A stretch of 45,851 bases of DNA from contig JANWHW010000030.1 in the NCBI GenBank assembly GCA_025450195.1, positions 1-45,851 on the forward strand. The letters run 5' to 3'. Below the pieces are notes generated by a model. That model worked only from the letters and a program-made list of their open reading frames with translations, was not told the origin of the DNA and ran no database searches. Shown in pieces: positions 34,395 through 40,285 of the stretch (positions are counted from its first letter, which is position 1; every line of letters starts with the position of its first letter). The position numbers and the translations under genes are program-made. This DNA comes from Solirubrobacterales bacterium (GTDB lineage Bacteria; Actinomycetota; Thermoleophilia; Solirubrobacterales; 70-9).

Positions 34395-34520
34395 ATCTTC
34401 GTGATCTCCCACATCGAGGACGTCACCGACCACTGCTCGAAGCACATCGAGGTGATACGAGAGAACGGCATCAGCAGGGTCGCCGAGCCGAGCATGCGTG
34501 AGCTAGAACGCTGCCGGTGA
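34395..34520 (+). pseudogene. relic: C-terminal fragment of an SMC/Rad50-like ATPase
   Basis: A frame of about 40 residues ending at TGA 34518-34520 reads VISHIEDVTDHCSKHIEVIRENGISR. The VISH-x-EDV piece is the H-loop histidine at the end of SMC/SbcC/Rad50-type ATPase domains, and HIEV..ENG is the last strand. The frame is closed by TAG just before ATCTTC at 34392-34394, so only the 3' end of a gene remains. It overlaps the stop of the leftward lipoprotein gene. No other part of an ATPase is nearby, so this is probably a degraded remnant. Confidence 0.5.
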
Positions 34521-35057
34521 GGTGTCGTCCACCTTCCAGGCTCCGTCCTCGTTCGTCATCAGGGCGAAGTAATCGGTGTTGTGGGCGCCGTGGTAGAGGA
34601 GGAAGGTCATTTTCCCTCCGACCCGGAGGCTGGCGGCGTCGACCTCGGTTGCCGCGACGCTGGCGGCTTGCGGTATCCCAATCGCCAGTGCGCCCAAGGT
34701 CGCCGCACAGCCCTTGCCCTCGAGCTTCGAAGACTGCGCGGCAAGCTGTTCCAGTTCACGAACTTTTCCCTCCGAGAGGTAGGAGCAGGCTGACTCCCAG
34801 TCTTTTTCGGCGCGGGCGACCAAGTAGGAGTGCAGGACGGTGGCCGCCTGCGTGAGTTCCGCTTTGCTTGCCTCGCGGCCGAAGTTCTGCACGCTGTTGT
34901 CGCCGCCCGGTTCGCGGAACTGGGCCGAGCCGCCGCCGGAGACCTTCAGGACGGCAACTTCGGAATCGGAGGTAGCGTCATCGTTGCCGCAGGCGGCGAA
35001 GCCGATCGCAAGGACTGCAGCAACGAGCACCGCAATGAGCCTGGACGCGACCCTCAT
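34503..35057 (-). CDS. putative lipoprotein of unknown function
   Basis: 184 residues. A short basic start, a hydrophobic segment (LIAVLVAAVLAIGFAAC) and the lipobox GFAAC predict lipidation at Cys23. The mature part is acidic and glycine-rich near the start, then carries helical segments (QAATVLHSYLVARAEKDWESACSYL) and ends with LMTNEDGAWKVDD, a pattern like NTF2-type lipoproteins. Three base pairs separate it from the signal peptidase gene upstream, so they share an operon and export is a common theme. No ligand known. Confidence 0.72.
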   Translation of the reverse strand: MRVASRLIAVLVAAVLAIGFAACGNDDATSDSEVAVLKVSGGGSAQFREPGGDNSVQNFGREASKAELTQAATVLHSYLVARAEKDWESACSYLSEGKVRELEQLAAQSSKLEGKGCAATLGALAIGIPQAASVAATEVDAASLRVGGKMTFLLYHGAHNTDYFALMTNEDGAWKVDDTSPAAF

Positions 35058-35060
35058 GGC

Positions 35061-35684
35061 TTAGAAGATGCCGAGGCGGTCCGGAGGCCAGTAGGTCGCA
35101 AAGGCCTTGCCGATGATCCAATCGCGGGGGATGGGGCCCCAGAAGCGACTGTCGTCGCTTTCGCCGCGGTTATCGCCCATCATGAAGTAGTGGTCGGGTG
35201 GGATGGTGATTTGCTTCGGAAGATTGCAGCCTGGGGCCAGGCCGCACGGTCTTATAAATGCCTCGTCTGTGTTCTCCACCCCGTTGACGACCGGATGCCC
35301 GTCGATGACGCTGAGCGTGTCGCCGGGGCCGGCGACGATTCGCTTGATGAAGTTCTGATCTGACTGGGCAAGGGTCGGGCGCGGGCAGGCTTCCCGCGGC
35401 CCATGGGGGACGCCGCACTGGTCGTAGCTCTGGGAACCGGGGTCGACTCCAGCCGGCGGGCTGAAGACGATGATGTCGCCGATCTCGGGATCGCTGAAGT
35501 GGTAGATGAATCGGTTGACCAGCACCCGCTGGCCGATGTCCAGGGTGGGTTCCATCGACTGTGAAGGGATCTGGTAGGGCTTGACCAGCAAGGCCTGGAT
35601 AACCAGCGCAAGGATGAGAGCCAGCGAGACGATCGCGACCCACTCGACCAGCAAGCCCTTGCCGGTCTTCGGCTTGGGGATCAC
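35061..35684 (-). CDS. lepB: signal peptidase I
   Basis: 207 residues. The single membrane anchor is VEWVAIVSLALILALVIQALLV. PSQSMEPTL holds the nucleophile Ser43, NFIKRIVAGPGD the general-base Lys114, and MMGDNRGESDDSRFWG is box E. It removes signal peptides from exported proteins at the outer face of the membrane. A cysteine-containing insert (QCGVPHGPREACPRP and PCGLAPGC) between the two catalytic boxes suggests a disulfide-bearing loop. First of a two-gene unit with the downstream lipoprotein. Confidence 0.96.
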   Translation of the reverse strand: MIPKPKTGKGLLVEWVAIVSLALILALVIQALLVKPYQIPSQSMEPTLDIGQRVLVNRFIYHFSDPEIGDIIVFSPPAGVDPGSQSYDQCGVPHGPREACPRPTLAQSDQNFIKRIVAGPGDTLSVIDGHPVVNGVENTDEAFIRPCGLAPGCNLPKQITIPPDHYFMMGDNRGESDDSRFWGPIPRDWIIGKAFATYWPPDRLGIF

Positions 35685-35801
35685 AGTCTTCCGCCCCGTC
35701 GGCGCGTCTCACCGGACTTCTCGCTCTCGGCTTCTCTTGCCCCCACCGGGCGAGACGCTACACGCGATCAGCTCGAAGGGGGTCGAGCATTTAGGGCCGA
35801 T

Positions 35802-35945
35802 TTACTTTTGCGGAGCCGGCAAAGACTCGGTTGCCTTCCCATATCGCCCGCCTACACCCGAACCCTTTCCGTCGTGCTGGGCAAGCGCCGCAACGGCGGC
35901 AAGGGCAGCGGCAACGACGAGAGCCGGCAGCCGCTTCGAGGTCAC
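35802..35945 (-). CDS. small secreted peptide, coupled to DUF3817
   Basis: 47 residues from GTG 35945; its GTGA overlaps the DUF3817 stop by 4 bp. The product is MTSKRLPALVVAAALAAVAALAQ followed by a short glycine- and charge-rich tail ending LPAPQK. The hydrophobic N-terminus and the AxA/ALA pattern suggest an exported peptide of about 24 residues, or a membrane-anchored one. No family recognised. Without the overlap it would not have been called. Confidence 0.45.
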   Translation of the reverse strand: MTSKRLPALVVAAALAAVAALAQHDGKGSGVGGRYGKATESLPAPQK

Positions 35946-36229
35946 GCCGCGGTTCGCCGCGCCTCTCGGACGAGCCACCAGTCGACGACGTAGCCGCCGA
36001 AGGGCACAACAGCGCCGACCAAAATCCAGAAAGTCGTGATCCCGGACCACCCCAGGCTCGAGCGGACATTGAGGGCGACGATTACGTAGAGGATGAACAG
36101 GCCGCCGTGGATCGGGCCGAGGATCTGGACGCCCAGTTCGCCGTCCCCCTGGTGCTTGAAATAGGAGGCGACCAGGAGTGCGATGAAGCTCGTCGCCTCG
36201 GTCAGGGCGATGTACCGCATGGCCTTCAC
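35942..36229 (-). CDS. DUF3817 family membrane protein
   Basis: 95 residues from GTG 36229 (VKAMRYIALTEATSFIALLVASYFKH). The family sequence MRYIALTEATSF, then GPIHGGLFILYVIVALNVR, WSGITTFWILVGAVVPFGGYVVDWWL covers three membrane segments. DUF3817 proteins have no known activity. It is the fourth gene of the ars-like run, 50 bp after arsC. Confidence 0.85.
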   Translation of the reverse strand: MKAMRYIALTEATSFIALLVASYFKHQGDGELGVQILGPIHGGLFILYVIVALNVRSSLGWSGITTFWILVGAVVPFGGYVVDWWLVREARRTAA

Positions 36230-36279
36230 GGGCTGGAACCCTAGATGGTTGATTCCGCGGCCGTGGAGCCAACCATCTG

Positions 36280-36669
36280 CTAGCCGAGCTCTTCCAGCAG
36301 TTGGGCGATCCGACGCTCTATATCGGTGCGGGTGCGCCGAACCTCCTCCAGCGGCCGGCCCTTCGGATCGGGAAGGTCCCAGTCGAGATAGCGCTTGCCG
36401 GGGATGTAGGGGCATTGGTCGCCACACCCCATGGTCACCACGACGTCGGCCCACTCGGCGTCCTCGCGTGCCAGGCGATGAGGCACCCGATCGGCGAGGT
36501 CGATATCCAGCTCACCCATCGCTTCGACCACCTCGGGATGAACGCGCTCAGCGGGTGTGGTTCCGGCCGATCGCGCCTCGTGTCGATCGCCGGCAGCGCG
36601 GGTAAAGAGCGCCTCGCTCATCTGCGAGCGGCCGGCGTTGTGCAGACAGACGAAGAGCACCCGTGCCAT
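36280..36669 (-). CDS. arsC: arsenate reductase, low-molecular-weight PTPase type
   Basis: 129 residues starting MARVLFVCLHNAGRSQMSEAL. Cys8 and Arg14 form the CX5R phosphatase loop; TMGCGDQCP supplies redox cysteines 82 and 86, and LPDPKG holds the catalytic Asp. This is the thioredoxin- or mycothiol-coupled ArsC class, reducing arsenate to arsenite. Its ATG shares one base with the aquaporin stop (TGATG), so translation is linked; no arsenite pump gene is present. Confidence 0.95.
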   Translation of the reverse strand: MARVLFVCLHNAGRSQMSEALFTRAAGDRHEARSAGTTPAERVHPEVVEAMGELDIDLADRVPHRLAREDAEWADVVVTMGCGDQCPYIPGKRYLDWDLPDPKGRPLEEVRRTRTDIERRIAQLLEELG

Positions 36670-37400
36670 CAGATGCGTTCTCCCTCGAGCTCAAGGGAAG
36701 CGGTCGGCCCATCCGCTGCCGAGCGAGACGATTCCGGGGCGCCTCGGACGAGCTGGTAGGCGAAAGCCCCAAGCGCGGCCCCGGCAACCGGGGCGAGGAG
36801 ATAGATCCAGAGGTCGTGCAACTCACCCGAAACAAGTGCTGGGCCGATCGACCGAGCGGGGTTCATCGAGGCGCCTGTCACCGGCCCACCGAAGAGGGCG
36901 TCGAGGCCGACCGTCCCTCCGATGGCAATTGCCGCTGCGGCCCCGACCGCTCGGGTGTCGGTCGCCACGGCCATGATCACAAACATCAGGAAGGCCGTCA
37001 GCATGACCTCATAGATGACGGCACTGCCGGCTCCGACCGAGGGGAGCGTGACGCCAAGCGAGGCGGGCTCGCTGGGCCAGACCGCCAGGAGGACGGCGGC
37101 GGCGGCGATGGCGCCACCGGTTTGGGAGACCATGTAGACGAGCGCCTCGCGGCGCGGGAAGTGCCGCGTAAGCGTGAACGCAAGGGTGACCGCCGGGTTC
37201 AAATGGGCACCCGAGAGGTGCCCCGTCGCGTAGATCATGGCCATGATCACCAGGCCGAAGACCAGCGAAACACCTACCGCCCCCAGGACCCCGCCGTATA
37301 CGGCATTGGTGACGATCGCTCCGCATCCCGCGAAGACCAAGGCAAAGACGCCGAAAGCCTCGGCGGCCGCACGGCGCAGGAGGTCGGGACGTGCATCCAT
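36669..37400 (-). CDS. MIP-family aquaporin / aquaglyceroporin (likely arsenite channel, AqpS-like)
   Basis: 243 residues, six membrane helices. Both NPA loops are present: GAHLNPAVT and GASMNPARS. The setting, between arsR and arsC, matches the aqpS arrangement in Rhizobium-type ars operons, where the channel lets arsenite leave the cell down its gradient. Alternatively it may be a water or glycerol channel. The Asp-rich tail (PESSRSAADGPTASLELEGERI) is cytoplasmic. Its own start lies 11 bp after the arsR stop. Confidence 0.92.
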   Translation of the reverse strand: MDARPDLLRRAAAEAFGVFALVFAGCGAIVTNAVYGGVLGAVGVSLVFGLVIMAMIYATGHLSGAHLNPAVTLAFTLTRHFPRREALVYMVSQTGGAIAAAAVLLAVWPSEPASLGVTLPSVGAGSAVIYEVMLTAFLMFVIMAVATDTRAVGAAAAIAIGGTVGLDALFGGPVTGASMNPARSIGPALVSGELHDLWIYLLAPVAGAALGAFAYQLVRGAPESSRSAADGPTASLELEGERI

Positions 37401-37411
37401 GCAGCGCCTCT

Positions 37412-37792
37412 TCAGCAGCAGGCGGTAGCCGCCGCTGCCTCAACTCGCCCGGGAGCCGTGAACACTTCGCGCACCGCCTCGAGCGCCCCTGGCACCAGGC
37501 TGAAGTAGCTGTAGGTGCCGCGCGTGTCGCGCTCGATCAGCCCGGCATCGAGCAACTGCTTGAGGTGGTAGCTGACGGTGCCCTGCGAGAGGCCCAGCAG
37601 CGGCTGCACCTCGCAGACGCAGACCGGCTCAGCCCCCGCTCGCAGCAGCAGGTTGACGATCCGCAGCCGATGCCGGTCGGCGAGGGCCTTCATCACACCC
37701 TCGAGTTCCGTGGCTCGCTCGCCGGAGAGCGAGGAGCCGGCAAGCGGCGTGCAGCACTGGATTACCGGCAGCTCAGGCACGGTTCGGAGCAT
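37412..37792 (-). CDS. arsR: ArsR-family arsenic-responsive repressor
   Basis: 126 residues from ATG 37792; an upstream ATG at 37816 would lie in the operator. A winged helix (LEGVMKALADRHRLRIVNLLL... LSQGTVSYHLKQLLDAGLIERDTRGTYSYFSL) is preceded by PVCVCEV, the CxC arsenic site (Cys58, Cys60). Two more cysteine pairs, QCC (13-14) near the N-terminus and a terminal CC (125-126), are unusual and could bind a third thiolate. The perfect palindrome at 37799-37820 ends 7 bp upstream of the ATG, leaving no room for an ordinary leader. Confidence 0.94.
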   Translation of the reverse strand: MLRTVPELPVIQCCTPLAGSSLSGERATELEGVMKALADRHRLRIVNLLLRAGAEPVCVCEVQPLLGLSQGTVSYHLKQLLDAGLIERDTRGTYSYFSLVPGALEAVREVFTAPGRVEAAAATACC

Positions 37793-37798
37793 AGGGCA

Positions 37799-37820
37799 TT
37801 CATTGAAAATCTTCAATGAA
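37799..37820. promoter_or_regulatory. ArsR operator palindrome
   Basis: TTCATTGAA (37799-37807), AATC, then TTCAATGAA (37812-37820): perfect 9-bp arms. AT-rich in a GC-rich region, just upstream of arsR. It fits ArsR-family sites, which are often ATTGAA-like inverted repeats. It may also influence crcB, which starts 64 bp away on the other strand. Confidence 0.85.
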
Positions 37821-37883
37821 GATCGGCCCCTCCATCCTGGTAGAAGGCGGTTGCATGAAACCGCTTGCCCAAGGGCACCGGCA

Positions 37884-38285
37884 GTGAGAGCCAGGCGCTT
37901 TGACTATCGCCAGCTGGCGGCGATCTACGCAGGCGGCGTGATCGGCGCCCTCGCTCGGGTTGGCCTCGCGGAGGCCGCTCCCCACGGGCCCGACGCCTGG
38001 CCCTGGCCCACCTTCGCCGTCAACATGGCCGGTGCGCTGCTGCTCGGCTACTTCGTCGCGAGGCTGCGCGATCACCCGGAGGACAGCCTTGCCCACCCCT
38101 TCCTAACGACTGGAATCTGCGGCACCCTGACCACCTTCTCGACTATGCAGCTGGAGTTGTTCGAGATGGTCGACGCCGGCAATCTCGCCCTCGCGGCCGC
38201 TTACATCGCCGCCACCCTCGGGGTCGGCTTCCTCTTCGTTCGCACCGGGATAGCACTGGAGCGCCGACCGGAGCATGGTCGATGA
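37884..38285 (+). CDS. crcB: CrcB/Fluc fluoride channel subunit 1
   Basis: 133 residues from GTG 37884. GGVIGALARVGLAEAAP, TFAVNMAGALLLGYF and TTGICGTLTTFSTMQLE are the CrcB signatures; four membrane helices. The family forms antiparallel dimers that let fluoride leave the cell. An out-of-frame ATG region upstream is excluded because it is antisense to arsR. No fluoride riboswitch was recognised upstream. Confidence 0.94.
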   Translation: MRARRFDYRQLAAIYAGGVIGALARVGLAEAAPHGPDAWPWPTFAVNMAGALLLGYFVARLRDHPEDSLAHPFLTTGICGTLTTFSTMQLELFEMVDAGNLALAAAYIAATLGVGFLFVRTGIALERRPEHGR

Positions 38286-38352
38286 GCGCGGAGCGACCTC
38301 CCATATTGCCTCTGGTCCAGTTTGCGCCGGGCGCGAAGCGTGAGGCTTTGTC

Positions 38353-38718
38353 ATGAGTGCTCCTGCTTGGATTGCCGTCGCCCTACTCGGCGGTGCCGCC
38401 GCGGCCGCTCGCTTCCTCATCGATGTTGAGCTGACGGCTCGAACGGACCATCCATTTCCAATCGGCATCCTGGCGGTCAACATCGCCGGCACGCTGGCCC
38501 TTGGTCTGGTCGCCGGGGCTGCCCTGAGCGGCGAGGCACTGGTCATAGTCGCCGGCGGAGGGATCGGCTCCTTCACCACGTTTTCCACCTGGATCCTCGA
38601 CTCCCATCGGCTCGGCGAGGCCGGGCATACACACCTCGTTTGGCTCAACATTGGCCTCTCGCTCCTGGCCGGCTTCGCCGCAATTGTTGTCGGCCACTGG
38701 ATCGGCGCGGAGCTCTAA
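38353..38718 (+). CDS. crcB: CrcB/Fluc fluoride channel subunit 2
   Basis: 121 residues, start MSAPAWIAVALLGGAAAAARFL. GILAVNIAGTLALGLV and GGIGSFTTFSTWILDS are the same channel motifs as in subunit 1. Paired crcB genes in Gram-positive bacteria usually make a heterodimer. It lies 67 bp after the first. Confidence 0.94.
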   Translation: MSAPAWIAVALLGGAAAAARFLIDVELTARTDHPFPIGILAVNIAGTLALGLVAGAALSGEALVIVAGGGIGSFTTFSTWILDSHRLGEAGHTHLVWLNIGLSLLAGFAAIVVGHWIGAEL

Positions 38719-38765
38719 GGGCGTTCAAATTCACGTCCGCCGGTCGCTCTACTTTTGAAATCGAG

Positions 38766-39782
38766 ATGGAACAGCAAGCGTTCGACGAGCAACAGCAGGC
38801 CCTAACCGACACCCTCGCCTCAGTAAGGGTTCCGCTGCGCGATCTGCAGGACGGCCAGCGGGTCAAGGGCGTATATGCCGTTCGAGAGCGCGAGCTGCGA
38901 CGCAAGCGCGACGGCGGGGCTTGGCTGCGATTGGTTCTCGGCGACTCCAGCGGCAGCGTCGAGGCGGTCGCTTGGGAGGACGCAGAGGCGCGCTATGCGC
39001 TTGCCGCCAAGGGGGCGGCGGTCTTCGTCGCCGGGGGGTTTGAGATAAGCGAGCGCTGGGGCTCCAAGATCAAGATCGCCGAGCTGCGAGAGGCGGCTCC
39101 GGATGAGTTCCGGGCGGAGGACCTCGAAACCGAGTCCGACCTTTCGCGGGATCTTCTCGAAAGCGATCTGCGCGAGCTGCTCGCGACGGTTCAGAACCCA
39201 CAGCTTCAGGCTCTGCTCGACCGTTTCTTCGGTGAGGGGTCGGAGATCTGGGCGCGGTTCCGCGAGGCTCCCGCGGCCAAGGTCTACCACCAGGCCTATC
39301 GCCACGGCCTGCTCGAGCACACGATTTCGGTGGCCCAAGCGGTAAGCGCCGCCGCCAACTTCTTCCCGGGGATCGACCGCGAGATAGCGGTTGCGGGGGC
39401 CCTCCTGCACGACATCGGCAAGACCGAGGCCTACAACGACGATCCCCTCGCGATCGACCTCACTGACGCCGGCCGCCTTCAGGGCGAGATCCCGCTTGGC
39501 TACTACAAGGTGCGCCGCCAGATCGAGGAGATCCCCGGCTTTGACCCCGATCTGGCTCAGGCCGTCCTACACATCATCCTCAGCCACCACGGCTCCCTAG
39601 AGCACGGTTCCCCGGTGGTGCCCGCCACTCGGGAGGCTGTCCTCGTGCACATGATCGACAACCTTGGCGGTCGCCTTGGCAGCTTCGACAGGCTGGAGCG
39701 CGAGCTCCCGGTTGGCGAGTCCTGGTCGAACTTCGACCGGGCTCTTTCAGGCTCAGCCTACTTCGGCCAGCGCGCTGCCTGA
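38766..39782 (+). CDS. OB-fold / HD-domain nuclease (YhaM-like)
   Basis: 338 residues. The N-terminal half (LQDGQRVKGVYAVRERELRRKRDGGAWLRLVLGD...) is an OB fold; the C-terminal half has YHQAYRHGLLEHTISVAQA and GALLHDIGKTEAY, the metal-binding His and HD motif, then HIILSHHGS. The order OB-HD matches YhaM 3'-5' exonucleases that act on RNA or short DNA. Alternative: a phosphohydrolase. Cytoplasmic. Confidence 0.9.
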   Translation: MEQQAFDEQQQALTDTLASVRVPLRDLQDGQRVKGVYAVRERELRRKRDGGAWLRLVLGDSSGSVEAVAWEDAEARYALAAKGAAVFVAGGFEISERWGSKIKIAELREAAPDEFRAEDLETESDLSRDLLESDLRELLATVQNPQLQALLDRFFGEGSEIWARFREAPAAKVYHQAYRHGLLEHTISVAQAVSAAANFFPGIDREIAVAGALLHDIGKTEAYNDDPLAIDLTDAGRLQGEIPLGYYKVRRQIEEIPGFDPDLAQAVLHIILSHHGSLEHGSPVVPATREAVLVHMIDNLGGRLGSFDRLERELPVGESWSNFDRALSGSAYFGQRAA

Positions 39783-39791
39783 GCTAGCCGC

Positions 39792-40148
39792 TCAGCCCGC
39801 CCCGTACCGCTTCGCACAGCGCCGAACCCGATCCACGTTGCCAGTCGCTTTTTCCATGCAGTGCCGCAGCTTGTAGAGGTCGCCCTGCTTCTTGGAGTCC
39901 TTCAGAGCCTGGCTGAGCTGGCGTTCGACCTGCTTGTTGACGTTTTCCAGGGTCACATCGATTTCGTCGAAGCCGCTCGCTTCGAATGACTTCTGAATCG
40001 AGTTGTTGGCTTCCTTGCTGATCGTCTCGGTCGTCTGCAGGACTGGCTTGACGATGAAGAGGTAGCAGAGCACCAAAATCCCAGCGGCTACGGCGAGCCG
40101 GATGATCCCCGAGGTGAGGCTGCCAAACAGGTTGCGGAGGACGTCCAC
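39792..40148 (-). CDS. small single-pass membrane protein of unknown function
   Basis: 118 residues from GTG 40148. A hydrophobic helix (IRLAVAAGILVLCYLFIVKPVL) is followed by a charged, coiled-coil-like stretch (residues about 40-90) and a tail with two cysteines. No family recognised. It converges on the HD gene. Confidence 0.6.
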   Translation of the reverse strand: MDVLRNLFGSLTSGIIRLAVAAGILVLCYLFIVKPVLQTTETISKEANNSIQKSFEASGFDEIDVTLENVNKQVERQLSQALKDSKKQGDLYKLRHCMEKATGNVDRVRRCAKRYGAG

Positions 40149-40285
40149 GTGCGCGGCCCAGCGTAGCTGTCTGTTGGGCCACCGTCCCAGCTGAGCGGTC
40201 GCCCCCTGGGCACCCGCTCGCAAAATGCGGGAATCGGCGTTGGGGGGCGAGAAGCCCACCCCAGCGCTCTCACTATCCTGGCACC

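Noticed and set aside
37820-37884. Possible fluoride riboswitch before crcB
   Set aside because: Only short hairpins (GCGGTT/AACCGC and GCCC/GGGC) were seen; the conserved pseudoknot pattern of the crcB motif was not recognised.
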